A stretch of 64,000 nt of DNA from JBBROS01 sp038229135 (GCA_038229135.1 JBBROS010000015.1:1-64000), one strand, 5' to 3'. Numbered from the stretch's first letter, positions 44,655 to 54,893 are shown. The notes: generated by a model from the sequence alone, not told the origin. A program made the numbers and translations.

Positions 44655-47147
44655 CTATGGCGCCGTGCGTGTGTCGGGCGGGTGCGAAGGCGCGGTCGCC
44701 GACCCGCCACCAAGCGCCGCAGCCCGGCGATACCACTCCGCCGCCAGCGCTGGGTTGCCCGCCGTCATCGCACCGATCTCCTGCAGGAAGGCCGGATCGT
44801 AGGTCTTCGCCATGGCCGTCGCGGCCGCTGCACTACCCGACGCTGCCGCACGGCCGAACATCAACCGTGCGCCAGAAACATCGCCCACCGAGAGGAGTTG
44901 GTCGGCGCGTCGGAGCAGCAGCGCCAAGGTCGCTGGAGATACCGACGAGGTGGCGGCGGGCTTGCTTGTTGCGGCGACGGCGATCTGAACCGGAGGAGCC
45001 GTGGGTGGGGCCGCAGCGGCTGGGGGCACGGCTGGGGCCGGTACGGATGGCAAAGGAACAACCGCCGCCGTTCCGGCAGCAGGGTCCTGCACGGTCGCAG
45101 CGCTTACGACGCCCGGGAACTCAGCGGGTGTCATAACCCCCGGCTCTTCCTTCGCCGCCATCACCGGAGCGTTGGCCGCTGTTGGCGTCGAGACGGGACT
45201 CGGCGCGGCGGCGGGCGGAACCGGCCCTGGGTCCTGGGCTTCAGCCGGCGCATTCCCCGGACCAACGCTGGCAGGGTTCGTTCCGACCGCCACCTTCGCC
45301 TCCGGACCGTCGTCCGAAGACGAGGGCGCCGTGGCCTGCGAGGAGGACGGCGTTGGTTGAGGCGGTGGCACCCCGGCCGTGGCGGCACTCAACCCATCGC
45401 CGGCCCGAGGAGGCGTGGCGCCCTCGACCGTGGCCGGCACGACCTGCGATGCGTCGTCCGGCAGCGCTGGAACCACGGTCGGCGACGCCACTAGCGGCAG
45501 AACGGCCGAGCTTGCGTCGGGGCGGGCCTCCGTTGGCGCGACAGGACCGGCATCGGTCTGCGCGGGTGATCTCGCCTCGTCCGACGCCACCGGCGACTTC
45601 AGGGGCTCCTCACCGAGTTCAGGCAGCGGGTGGGCAAGCAGATCGCCCAAGACCTGTGAGGTGGCTTGCAGCCCTGCCGACATCGGCGGGGCCTGCCCAC
45701 TTGCCCAAAGCCGAACCGTGGCGACAAAAGTCACGCTGGAAGGTACGCCCCCGCGAAACCTGGCACTCGTCGCATCAGCCGAATGAGGGGGCGCGCCTGG
45801 AGCCTGCGCCGACGCCGGCTCTGCGGCAGGCGGAGCCGGCACACCGTCCGAATGCGACTCCGTCGATCCCACGGCAACGGCCAGGTCTGGCGTCCCCTGG
45901 CTCATCGCGGGCGGAGCCATTTCGGACGCCGACGCCAGCACCGTCGAGCTTGCGGACGGCGCGTCGGTTCCCAGGAAGGCTCCGGCGACCGCCGCGACCC
46001 TTGCGAGCGGGCGCGACCAGCTTCCCGCACTGGTCAGGTCCAGCCCCTGCCCGAGCGGTGCCGGGTTCGACGCCGCCCGCCTCGGCAGCTCGAACGCAGC
46101 GAACCCAGCCATAAGGCAGGCACCGCCGACAACGCCAGCCACGATCTTCGTCCGCATAAATCTGGTTCGCCGACCTCCGCGCCCATCCCAAACGGGCCGG
46201 ACAGGTGCCGACTGAACCGGAGGGCTGACCGACACTATGGGCGAGTTGCTCGGCGGTGCGGCATCGGTTTGTGCCGGAGTCTGAGGCCGGGCACTGTCCA
46301 TTCTGACGGCCTGCGCCGCCGGTGCAGCAGGCGCAGGCGGCAGCGGAAGCGGCGAGGCACGTATCGGAACCGGGCCGGCCAGGATGGCGCCCACCGCAAC
46401 GTCCGAAAGCTCGCTTTGAGGCGGCCCAGGCGCCCCATCCTGCCCGGCCGTCCAACAATCCCGCTGCGCCGCAACCTTCTCGACGTCGCGCCGGGTAACC
46501 CGGTCCGAACGCTCGACCTCGGCCATCCACAGCGCGCCCTGAAGCAGGCTCGCCATAAGCCGGGGCACGCCGGCTCCCAACGCCACGACGGCTGCCGTGG
46601 CATCCTCGTCCCACACGACCGTAGACGGGCCCACGTTCTCGAGCCACAAGCGGACGAACGCCTGGCTTTCAAACGCCGTGAGGCTGTCCAGGCAAACGAC
46701 CTTCCAGCCAGGGCATCGCTCGACCAGGCTCGGCAGCCCGGCCATCAGCACCGCACCATCAGTTGCAGACACCGCAGCCAGCTCGGCCGCGTCGAGCTGG
46801 TCGCCCTCGTCGACGAGGGACGCCCGGGGCGGGCCTTCCGCTTCCGTCGCGCTCGCCTCCGAGCAAAACAGGCTCCGTTGGAGGCACAGCGATGCCTCCC
46901 ACCCGTTACGTCGCAGAAGCCGCGCCACGTCGTGGAGCAACAGCGTCTTCCCCGTGCCCGGTGGCCCCAGAAGGAGGATTCGGCACTGCCCCGCGAGGAT
47001 CGCTGCGACCAGGTGCTCTCGGGTGACGTGCCACCGGTCGAACGGCACAGGGCCGAAAAACCTCGAGCCGCGGCGAATCGTCACGGATCCGATGATGGGA
47101 AACGTGTCCGTCGAGAAACCACCAGGCCGTGCTCCGCCGGTCTGCAT
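44655..47147 (-). CDS. ExeA/GspA-like AAA ATPase with TM helix, long Pro/Ala linker and Sel1-like tail
   Basis: 830 residues from ATG 47147; a TTG 30 bases upstream is also in frame. About 25-240 is an ExeA-like AAA domain: PVPFDRWHVTREHLVAAIL, Walker A LLGPPGTGKTLLL, Walker B-like ASLVDEGDQLD, then LWLENVGP and RVTRRDVEKVA. A single TM helix (VAGVVGGACLMAGFAAF) lies near residue 335-355. A low-complexity Pro/Ala/Ser linker of about 350 residues follows. The last 110 residues form a Sel1/TPR-like unit (LLLRRADQLLSVGDVSGARLMF, TYDPAFLQEIGAM, AAEWYRRAAALGG). ExeA-type proteins hydrolyse ATP and remodel peptidoglycan for secretin insertion. Here the periplasmic part is replaced by Sel1-like repeats, so the role is unknown. 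Confidence 0.78.
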   Translation of the reverse strand: MQTGGARPGGFSTDTFPIIGSVTIRRGSRFFGPVPFDRWHVTREHLVAAILAGQCRILLLGPPGTGKTLLLHDVARLLRRNGWEASLCLQRSLFCSEASATEAEGPPRASLVDEGDQLDAAELAAVSATDGAVLMAGLPSLVERCPGWKVVCLDSLTAFESQAFVRLWLENVGPSTVVWDEDATAAVVALGAGVPRLMASLLQGALWMAEVERSDRVTRRDVEKVAAQRDCWTAGQDGAPGPPQSELSDVAVGAILAGPVPIRASPLPLPPAPAAPAAQAVRMDSARPQTPAQTDAAPPSNSPIVSVSPPVQSAPVRPVWDGRGGRRTRFMRTKIVAGVVGGACLMAGFAAFELPRRAASNPAPLGQGLDLTSAGSWSRPLARVAAVAGAFLGTDAPSASSTVLASASEMAPPAMSQGTPDLAVAVGSTESHSDGVPAPPAAEPASAQAPGAPPHSADATSARFRGGVPSSVTFVATVRLWASGQAPPMSAGLQATSQVLGDLLAHPLPELGEEPLKSPVASDEARSPAQTDAGPVAPTEARPDASSAVLPLVASPTVVPALPDDASQVVPATVEGATPPRAGDGLSAATAGVPPPQPTPSSSQATAPSSSDDGPEAKVAVGTNPASVGPGNAPAEAQDPGPVPPAAAPSPVSTPTAANAPVMAAKEEPGVMTPAEFPGVVSAATVQDPAAGTAAVVPLPSVPAPAVPPAAAAPPTAPPVQIAVAATSKPAATSSVSPATLALLLRRADQLLSVGDVSGARLMFGRAAASGSAAAATAMAKTYDPAFLQEIGAMTAGNPALAAEWYRRAAALGGGSATAPSHPPDTRTAP

Positions 47148-47187
47148 CGTCCGACGGTAGAAGCCCACGCCTCCCAAACGAAGAGTT

Positions 47188-47210
47188 TGGCACTACACGT
47201 TTTCGTGCCA
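47188..47210. promoter_or_regulatory. Inverted repeat upstream of AAA ATPase gene
   Basis: TGGCAC (47188-47193), 11 bases, GTGCCA (47205-47210), in a comparatively AT-rich stretch 41 bases upstream of the ATG at 47147. It could be an operator. The half TGGCAC resembles a sigma-54 -24 box, but no matching -12 box was found on either strand. Confidence 0.35.
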
Positions 47211-47387
47211 GACTATGCTGGGTCGCCGAACTTACACCCGCCCTGGTCGAGGTTTCTCCAGCCCCGATTCAACATCCGACCTGGATAACTCAGGGGGGCT
47301 GGTCACCTGCCCACACGTGGTCGCGGTCCATGCCACGCTGTTTCTGTGGACCCGCTCCGACCCTTGCTCCCCACGTCGCCGCCGCCT

Positions 47388-48824
47388 TCAGCGCCCTCCC
47401 ACTCGGAACAATCCCAGATCGATGCTGTTCGCCATCGCCGCATACCCAGCCGGGCTCGGATGCAGGTGGTCGCCGGAGTCATACTCCGGTTTCGACCGGG
47501 TCGGGCGTTCCGGATCCTGCACCACCGCCGCGAAGTCCATCACCCCGTCATAAGCACCACTGGTGCGGATCCAGTCGTTCAGGGCCTGGCGCTTCTTCTC
47601 GCCCTCGGGCGTCCAGTAGGCGGCGCCCTCGAACGGGGTCAGCGTGGCACCGACGATGCGCAAGCCGCGCGCGTGAGCCCGATCGATCATCTGCCGATGC
47701 CCGGCAATCAGCTCGGCGACGCTCGGCGATGCATTGGTCCCCCCCACGCCGATGTCGTTCACGCCCGCCAGGACGGTGACATGCGTAACGCCGGGCTGCG
47801 CCAGGACGTCGCGGTCGAACCTGGCGAGCGCATTCGGGCCAACGCCGTCTGCCAGCACCCGGCCGCCTCCGATCCCGCCGTTCACGATGGCCATGCGCGT
47901 TCCGGCCGCGGCAAGACGGGCTCCCAGCTGATCCGGCCAGCGCCTGTTCTGGTCGATGCCTGACTGCGTGCCGTCGGTGATCGAATCGCCGAATGCGACC
48001 AGCACGCCGGCCGCGTCCGGTCGGACCACCTCGACACGGCTGAGGAAGAACGAGGACGCGGACGCCAGGCCATCGCCGCGCCGGTAGGCCGTCGTACCGG
48101 CGACCGGGAAGGTGGGGGCGCCCGCATGGTCACCAGGGTGCGAGACGTAGTTCACCTGCCAGGAGGCGGGATGGACGCTGACCGGTGACTTCCACGCCGA
48201 CAGGTCGTCCGGCAGGTAGAGGTCCACGACCAGGTCACCGCCATCCGGAACGGTAAGGTCGACAGGATCGCTGACCAGCAAGGCGCCGGGCGGGACTGTC
48301 GAGCGGGGGAGCCCGCCGAAGGTGAGCACGCGATCGCTGGCCGCGACGGTCGATGCGCCCTTATCGCGCAACGCCACATGCGCGGCGCCGATCAGAAGCG
48401 GCAGCGTCCCGAGGCTGTTGGACAACACCACCCGAACCCGGGCGCCGCCGAGCGAGACGTGGGCGATCTGCCGCAGCGTCTGTCCCTTGATCTGCAGTGG
48501 CGACATGCCTCCGACCGGCAGTTCCTGGCCCGGCGCCACATCCTTGACGGCCTGGGGCACGTCTCGCACCCAGGGGAACGCCTGCGCCGAAGCGGGCAGA
48601 GATTGCGGCGGCTGATCCAGGCGCGCGACCTGCGGTGCGGCCCAGGTCGCGATCCATCGTTCGGACCCTTGCCGGTCCGCTGTCTGCGCGGCGACGGGCA
48701 CGCTTGCCAGAAGCGGGGCTGTCACGAGCAGCACCTGCAGCAGCCCTCGTCGGGACGGGCGTTGCCGGACCTCCGAGCGCAGCGGCGACTCGTCGGATCG
48801 GACCATCCTGTCGTCGTGGAGCAC
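47388..48824 (-). CDS. Secreted SGNH/GDSL-family hydrolase
   Basis: 478 residues from a GTG with GGGAGG 5 bases upstream; ATG 48806 is an alternative. Signal peptide RRGLLQVLLVTAPLLASVPVAAQ. SGNH blocks: GDSITDG (Ser nucleophile), the Gly of NGGIGGG, GVNDIG (Asn) and DHLHPSPAG (Asp-His). About 230 residues precede the catalytic domain, as in extracellular carbohydrate acetylesterases. The neighbouring GH3 glycosidase, 80 bases upstream, suggests joint attack on plant polysaccharide. A longer frame into that gene is rejected. Confidence 0.88.
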   Translation of the reverse strand: MLHDDRMVRSDESPLRSEVRQRPSRRGLLQVLLVTAPLLASVPVAAQTADRQGSERWIATWAAPQVARLDQPPQSLPASAQAFPWVRDVPQAVKDVAPGQELPVGGMSPLQIKGQTLRQIAHVSLGGARVRVVLSNSLGTLPLLIGAAHVALRDKGASTVAASDRVLTFGGLPRSTVPPGALLVSDPVDLTVPDGGDLVVDLYLPDDLSAWKSPVSVHPASWQVNYVSHPGDHAGAPTFPVAGTTAYRRGDGLASASSFFLSRVEVVRPDAAGVLVAFGDSITDGTQSGIDQNRRWPDQLGARLAAAGTRMAIVNGGIGGGRVLADGVGPNALARFDRDVLAQPGVTHVTVLAGVNDIGVGGTNASPSVAELIAGHRQMIDRAHARGLRIVGATLTPFEGAAYWTPEGEKKRQALNDWIRTSGAYDGVMDFAAVVQDPERPTRSKPEYDSGDHLHPSPAGYAAMANSIDLGLFRVGGR

Positions 48825-48904
48825 GTTTCCCTCCCGATTTTTTCGTATCGTTCTGGGGGACGATAGGTGCAAGCGGGCCCGACTGACAATGGCCGCGCAG
48901 GCCG

Positions 48905-51115
48905 CTATCCATGGCCCGCCCCGAGACATGCTGGATCGAGCTCCACGTCCAGGACCAGAGATGCATCGGCGGCATGTCGTCCAACCCGCACGGAATAGCA
49001 GCCGCCCTCGATCATGAACCGGTGCCGCCCCACGTCGAACCGGGCCAGCAAGCGCGGCTCGACAGCGATCTCGACCCGGCGATGCTCCCCAGCTTTCAGC
49101 CGCACCCGGCGGAACCCGGCCAACCGATGCACGAACCCGACATCGCCTGACCTGCCCACGTAGACCTGTGCCACGTCCGCCCCGGCGCGGCGGCCACGAT
49201 TGGTCACGGTGACGAAGACCGAAAACCCGTTCCCAATCGGAGTCGCAACGATCTCCGAAAGGACGAACTCGGTGTAGGACAGGCCGAAGCCAAACGGGAA
49301 AAGCGGCTCGAAACCCTTCCGCTCGAACCAGCGATAGCCCACGTCGGCGCCTTCGATGTCGTAGTCCACGTGGAAGATCGGGTGCGCGCGCCACTCGCTC
49401 GGCTCGTTCGTGGTGGCGGCCGGATCGAGCTGGCTGGGCCGCGGCAGCTGTTCCTCGGACGCGGGGAAGGTGCATGGCAGCCGCCCGGATGGATTGACGC
49501 GGCCGAACACGACGTTGGCGATCGCCGGGCCGCCACCGACGCCGGGATAGAACGCGATCAGCACCGCCGCGACCTTCGCCAGCCATGGCATCGTCACGGG
49601 ACCGCCGATTTCGAGCACGACGACCGTATGCGGCTGAGCGGTCGCGACGGTGTCGATCAGCCTATCCTGCGCATGCGGCAACGACAGGCCCTGTGCATCG
49701 AGCCCCTCCGACCGCCATTCCGTCGCAAACAGCAGCACCAGGTCGGCCGATCTCGCTGCCTCGGCGGCTGCCTCCGGATCGTGGCCGTCCAGGTAATCGA
49801 CCTGCGCCCCCGCCGCCACGGCTTGGATCGCGGCGAGGGGAGACGACGGATGGTAGGTCCTCGGAAGGTCCTCCCCACGGATCACCACCCCAGGCTCCTG
49901 CAGGCAATCGTCGGGCGTCACCTGCGACGACCCGCCGCCGGCCAAAACGCCGCAGTAGGCGTGGCCTCCGATGACCAGGATACGGCTCATCTGCGCGGAG
50001 GCGGGGAGGATGTCCGCAGCGTTCTTCAGCAGGACGATGCCCTGCTCCGCCGCGCGTTGCGCGACCTGGCGATGGGCGTCGAGGTCGATCGATCCGCCGG
50101 GCCGCGGTGGGTCGTCGACGACGCCGATCGCGAACAGGCTGCGCAGGGTCCGGTGGATCATGTCGTCGATGCGCGATTGGGGCACGCGCCCGGCGGCGAC
50201 CTCGGCCGCAAGGAGCCCGGCGAAGAACTGGTCCGGAGCCCACTGCGCCCCGGATTCAGCGTCGAGGCCCGCCAGGGCGGAGGCGACGGTGGAATGGGTG
50301 CCGCCCCAGTCGGACATCACCCAGCCCGGATAGGCCCAGTCGCCCTTCAGGACCGTGCCGATGAGGAACGGGTCTTCGGCCGTGTAGGTGCCGTTGACGA
50401 GGTTGTAGCTGGTCATCACGGAGCCGGGCTGGCCGATCTCGATGCCGATCTGGAACGCGAGCAGGTCCGACTCGCGCATGGCCGCTTCGCCTATGTCGGA
50501 GCTGACGACCGGACGGCCGGTTTCCTGCGCGTTCAGCAGGAAGTGCTTGATGGTCGAGACGACGCGCTGAGACTGGATGCCTCCGATCGACTGACCGACC
50601 ATGACGCCCGTCAGCAAAGGGTCTTCCGAGATGTATTCGAAGTTCCGCCCGCAGCGGGGATCGCGTACCAGGTTGGCGCCTCCGGCCAGCATGACGTTCA
50701 GCCCCTTTGCGCGTGCCTCATGGCCGACCAGGGCGCCGGTCTCGAAGGCGAGGTCCGGATCGAATGTCGCCCCGAGCAGGAGGGATGCCGGCAGCGCCGT
50801 CGCTTGGTCGCCGGGGCGGATGTTGCCAGGGTTGGTGACCCCCAAGCTGGCGTCGCTTTGCTGCATGGCCGGGATGCCGAGCCGCGGAATGCCGGGATAG
50901 TAGCCGGCCGAGCCGATGGCTCCGTCGGTCGGCGCGAGGACCCCGTTCGGCGGGGTTTGCGTGGCCGACAGCCAGGCAAACTTCTCTGCCTGGGTCATGG
51001 CATCCACCACCATCGCGGCCCGGAGCTCTGGCGAGAGGGATGTATCGGTCCAGGGAAGCTGCTTGCGCGGGATTGCCAGTCCCGGCATTGCCGTAACGCT
51101 GTCTCGTTCGCTCAT
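48905..51115 (-). CDS. Glycoside hydrolase family 3 beta-glucosidase-like protein
   Basis: 736 residues. GH3 N-domain: GPLGV-like segment ASLGVTN, LMLAGGANLVRDPRCGRNFEYISEDP-type block near 142-166, KHF at 190-192, nucleophile D269 in GWVMSDWGG. The (alpha/beta) sandwich domain follows (VVVLEIGGPVTMPWL, FGRVNPSGRLPCTFP), with a C-terminal fibronectin-III-like domain (FGFGLSYTEF ... AGADVAQVYVG). It hydrolyses terminal beta-linked glucose or xylose units. No clear signal peptide is seen, so it may be cytoplasmic. The gap 51116-51342 upstream holds its promoter and no gene. Confidence 0.92.
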   Translation of the reverse strand: MSERDSVTAMPGLAIPRKQLPWTDTSLSPELRAAMVVDAMTQAEKFAWLSATQTPPNGVLAPTDGAIGSAGYYPGIPRLGIPAMQQSDASLGVTNPGNIRPGDQATALPASLLLGATFDPDLAFETGALVGHEARAKGLNVMLAGGANLVRDPRCGRNFEYISEDPLLTGVMVGQSIGGIQSQRVVSTIKHFLLNAQETGRPVVSSDIGEAAMRESDLLAFQIGIEIGQPGSVMTSYNLVNGTYTAEDPFLIGTVLKGDWAYPGWVMSDWGGTHSTVASALAGLDAESGAQWAPDQFFAGLLAAEVAAGRVPQSRIDDMIHRTLRSLFAIGVVDDPPRPGGSIDLDAHRQVAQRAAEQGIVLLKNAADILPASAQMSRILVIGGHAYCGVLAGGGSSQVTPDDCLQEPGVVIRGEDLPRTYHPSSPLAAIQAVAAGAQVDYLDGHDPEAAAEAARSADLVLLFATEWRSEGLDAQGLSLPHAQDRLIDTVATAQPHTVVVLEIGGPVTMPWLAKVAAVLIAFYPGVGGGPAIANVVFGRVNPSGRLPCTFPASEEQLPRPSQLDPAATTNEPSEWRAHPIFHVDYDIEGADVGYRWFERKGFEPLFPFGFGLSYTEFVLSEIVATPIGNGFSVFVTVTNRGRRAGADVAQVYVGRSGDVGFVHRLAGFRRVRLKAGEHRRVEIAVEPRLLARFDVGRHRFMIEGGCYSVRVGRHAADASLVLDVELDPACLGAGHG

Positions 51116-51342
51116 GGTCGCCGTGGCTCGTCAGCCCAGTTCCGGTTTGACATGGCCGCCCTCTCACGCCCGGCGCGTCGTCGACAGGGGCGATGCTGCC
51201 GACAGTCATAGCCCAGATTTGGGCCGATCGCCGATCAGTATCGTAGGGCCGCCAGCGGTTGTCGCCGAGCGGGAATGCCAGGTCGTCCAGGGCACGCGTA
51301 GCCACCCAGTCGACTGCACAAACCGTTCGAGACAATGACTTG

Positions 51343-51417
<75 letters not shown>

Positions 51418-51488
51418 TTCGCGCCCGCCTATAGCGGGCTGGGGAGGGGTGTGCAACCTACGTATGGCGGACTTTCTCCACTCAGGCG

Positions 51489-52226
51489 CTAGGCAAGGGT
51501 CGCCCCGATCAGGAACTCGCGGTTGCCTTCGGGGCCGGTGATGGGGCTGGGTTCGATGCCGAGCACGGTCCAGCCGGGGAGCCCGGCCCACCAGGTGGCG
51601 ATGCGGTCGCAGACGGCGGTGTGGACGGCCGGGTCGCGGACGACGCCTTTGCTGCCGACCTCGCCGGGGCCGGCTTCGAACTGGGGCTTTATGAGCGCGA
51701 CGGCCCAGGCGCCTGGGGTGCAGAGGGCGAGGGGAGCGGGGAGGATCGTCTCGAGCCCGATGAAGCTCGCGTCGCAGACGAGGGCTTCTATGGCGTCCGG
51801 GATGGTGGCGGCGTCGAGGCGGCGGGCGTTGATGCGTTCGTGCACCACCACGCGGGGGTCGGTGCGGAGCGCCCAGGCGAGCTGGCCATGGCCGACATCC
51901 ACGGCGTGCACCAGGCGGGCGCCGTGGTGCAGCAGGACGGAGGTGAAGCCGCCGGTGCTGGCGCCGATGTCGAGGGCGATGCGGCCAGCCGGGCTGAGGC
52001 CGAAATGGCCGAGGGCATGGTCCAGCTTGAGGCCGCCGCGGGAGGCCCAGGGGTGGTCCTGGCCGCGAAGCTCGAGCGGCGCGCCTTCGGGGAGCGTGTC
52101 GCCGGCCTTGGCGATGCGGCGGTCGCCGGACCAGGCCTTTCCGGCGAGGATGAGAGCCTGGGCGCGGGTTCTGGAGTCGACGAGGCCGCGGTCTACGAGG
52201 AGTTGGTCGACGCGTTGTTTCCCCAT
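51489..52226 (-). CDS. tlyA: TlyA-family rRNA (cytidine-2'-O)-methyltransferase
   Basis: 245 residues. N-terminal S4 RNA-binding domain (KQRVDQLLVDRGLVDSRTRAQ, ending near residue 60). FtsJ-like SAM methyltransferase follows: ALDIGASTGGFTSVLLHHGA (SAM motif), VHAVDVGHGQL, VCDASFIGL and ALIKPQFEA (catalytic Lys). TlyA 2'-O-methylates 16S/23S rRNA cytidines. ATG 52226 is chosen; an ATG three codons upstream lies inside the REP-A repeat. Confidence 0.93.
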   Translation of the reverse strand: MGKQRVDQLLVDRGLVDSRTRAQALILAGKAWSGDRRIAKAGDTLPEGAPLELRGQDHPWASRGGLKLDHALGHFGLSPAGRIALDIGASTGGFTSVLLHHGARLVHAVDVGHGQLAWALRTDPRVVVHERINARRLDAATIPDAIEALVCDASFIGLETILPAPLALCTPGAWAVALIKPQFEAGPGEVGSKGVVRDPAVHTAVCDRIATWWAGLPGWTVLGIEPSPITGPEGNREFLIGATLA

Positions 52227-52230
52227 CTTC

Positions 52231-52320
52231 GTCATCGCGAGCGGAGCGTGGCGATCCGGGAGCCACAGGCCTCCACTCCGGAGCGCCTGGATCGCCACGC
52301 CTTCGGCTCGCGATGACGGG
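52231..52320. repeat. REP-A palindromic repeat pair
   Basis: GTCATCGCGAGCGGAGC...GTGGCGATCCGGG, centre, CGCCTGGATCGCCACGC...GGCTCGCGATGACGG. It fills the gap between ispA and tlyA, a position where many alphaproteobacteria carry dxs. Confidence 0.88.
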
Positions 52321-52337
52321 TCATGAAAACGGCCTGT

Positions 52338-53243
52338 TCAATGCTCGCGCTGGATGACGAAGCTGGCGAGCGCGCGGAGGCGGCCGGCTTCGGGGCCGAA
52401 GGCGTCGAGGTGGGCGGCGGCCTGGTCGGCGAGCATGGTGGCCTGGGTCCGGGCGCGGTCGACGCCGAGCAGGCTGACGAGGGTGGCCTTGCCGGCGGCC
52501 TCGTCCTTGCCGGCGGTCTTGCCGATGCCCTCGCTGGTGCCGATGGCGTCCAGCACGTCGTCGGCGATCTGGAAGGCGGCCCCGAGGTCCCGCCCGTAGG
52601 CGGCGACCTGGGCGCGGAGCGGGGCGGCGGCGCGGCCGAGGATGGCCCCGGCTTCGGCACTGTACTGGATGAGGCGCCCGGTCTTCAGCGCCTGCAGGCG
52701 GCCCACTTCGGCGGGCGTGAGGGTCTGGCCCTCGGTCGCCATGTCGATCATCTGGCCGCCGGCCATGCCCCGCGCGCCGCTGGCGAGCCCGAGGGCGACG
52801 ACGAGCTCGCACCGGGCCATCGGGTCCCCATGGGTGTCGGGCTCGGCCAGGATCTCGAAGGCGCGGGCCTGCAGGGCGTCGCCGGCCAGGATGGCGGTGG
52901 CTTCGTCGAACTTGCGGTGCGTGCTGGGCTGGCCGCGGCGGAGGTCGTCGTCGTCCATGGCGGGCAGGTCGTCATGCACCAGGCTGTAGGCGTGCAGCAT
53001 CTCGACCGAGGCGGCGACCCGCGCGGCGCAGGCGATGGCGACGCCGAACAGGGAAGCAACCTCCATGACGAGGAAGCCGCGCAGGCGCTTGCCGCCGCCC
53101 AGGGTGGCGTAGCGCATGGCCTCCACCAGGCGGCGTTCGGCGCCGTCGGGCATCGGCAGCAGCGTGTCGATCGCCTGCTCGACGATGCGGCCCTGCTCGC
53201 CAAGGGCTGCGGGCACGTCGGTCTTGACGAGGGTAAGTCCCAT
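52338..53243 (-). CDS. ispA: Polyprenyl (farnesyl) diphosphate synthase
   Basis: 301 residues. First Asp-rich motif D91-D-L-P-A-M-D97 and second DDVLD, with GGKRLRGFL at the IPP-binding site and RGMAGGQMIDM in the middle. Residue counts fit IspA. It condenses IPP with DMAPP/GPP to farnesyl diphosphate. Its ATG overlaps the xseB stop (TGATG). Confidence 0.95.
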   Translation of the reverse strand: MGLTLVKTDVPAALGEQGRIVEQAIDTLLPMPDGAERRLVEAMRYATLGGGKRLRGFLVMEVASLFGVAIACAARVAASVEMLHAYSLVHDDLPAMDDDDLRRGQPSTHRKFDEATAILAGDALQARAFEILAEPDTHGDPMARCELVVALGLASGARGMAGGQMIDMATEGQTLTPAEVGRLQALKTGRLIQYSAEAGAILGRAAAPLRAQVAAYGRDLGAAFQIADDVLDAIGTSEGIGKTAGKDEAAGKATLVSLLGVDRARTQATMLADQAAAHLDAFGPEAGRLRALASFVIQREH

Positions 53244-53482
53244 CAGACGGGTGCCTTCATCGGCTTCAGGCCCATGCTGCCGTCGGCGCGCTCCACGATC
53301 ACCTGCACGCGCGCCTCGGCCTCGGCCAGCTTCGCCTCGCAATGCTGCCGCAGCAGGGCGCCCCGCTCGTAGCAGGTGATGGCGTCCTCGAGCTTCTGCT
53401 GCCCGGCTTCCAGGTTGCGCACGATGCGCTCCAGCTCGCCCAGCGCATCCTCGAACGACAGGGCTGCGATATCGTCGGCCAT
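53243..53482 (-). CDS. xseB: Exodeoxyribonuclease VII small subunit
   Basis: 79 residues. Classic XseB helix pair: SFEDALGELERIVRNLEAGQQKLEDAITCYERGALLRQHCEAKL. It binds multiple copies to XseA for single-strand DNA degradation. xseA is not in the window. It lies between the deacetylase-like gene and ispA, as commonly seen in alphaproteobacteria. Confidence 0.95.
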   Translation of the reverse strand: MADDIAALSFEDALGELERIVRNLEAGQQKLEDAITCYERGALLRQHCEAKLAEAEARVQVIVERADGSMGLKPMKAPV

Positions 53483-53521
53483 GCGGCCTCCCTCCCCGGC
53501 TCTACATGAAATTCCCGGGCT

Positions 53522-54443
<922 letters not shown>

Positions 54444-54451
<8 letters not shown>

Positions 54452-54710
54452 CCCCGGGCTCCTTGGTGTCAGGCCGCTTGCGGATGGTGAAGCTGAACAC
54501 GCCGGCCTCCTCGCCCTGGGCGACGAGCGCGTGGCCGGTCTCGCGGCAGAAGGCCTGGAAGTCGGCGACGGAGGCACGGTCGGTGGCGAGCACGCGGAGG
54601 CGGGCCCCGGGGGCGAGGCTGCGCAGCGCCTTGTTGGCGCGCAGCACGGGGAGCGGGCAGGTCATGCCCTTCACGTCGAGCACGGTGTCCTGGGGCGGGG
54701 GTGCGGCCAT
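54444..54710 (-). CDS. TusA/SirA-family sulfurtransferase-like protein
   Basis: 88 residues. The C-P-x-P motif is present as MTCPLPVLRANKALR (Cys near 18), then a two-layer alpha/beta fold with RVLATDRASVADFQAFCRETGH. TusA proteins carry persulfide sulfur for tRNA thiolation or molybdenum-cofactor enzymes. It overlaps the deacetylase-like gene by 8 bases. Confidence 0.92.
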
Positions 54711-54762
54711 GGGCGGACGGTAGGCGGGGGCGGGGGGTTGGGCAACGGGGGTGGCCTTATGC

Positions 54763-54801
54763 TTCCCCCCTGCCCTCGCGGGAGGGGCCGGGGGAGGGGG
54801 G
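54763..54801. repeat. REP-B single copy
   Basis: CCCCCCTGCCCTCGCGGGAG followed by GGGCCGGGGGAGGGGGG, the right arm of the REP-B family, upstream of the TusA-like gene start. Confidence 0.75.
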
Positions 54802-54855
54802 ACTAGGAGACGGACTTGGGTGGCGCGGGCGCGGGCGGTTCGGGGCGGCGCTGGT

Positions 54856-54893
54856 GGCCCTGGATCGCCGCGCCTTCGGCTCGCGATGACGGG
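54856..54893. repeat. REP-A single copy
   Basis: GGCCCTGGATCGCCGCGC and TTCGGCTCGCGATGACGGG, the right arm of REP-A, 79 bases before the ROK kinase start. It sits close to a REP-B copy. Confidence 0.75.

Noticed and set aside
47188..47210. Sigma-54 promoter at TGGCAC
   Set aside because: The spacing and the -12 element (TTGCA/T) are absent on both strands. Only the inverted repeat is reported.
47388..49586. SGNH hydrolase frame extended upstream to 732 codons
   Set aside because: The extension is antisense-frame noise over the GH3 gene. The GTG with GGGAGG at 48824 followed by a signal peptide is the credible start.
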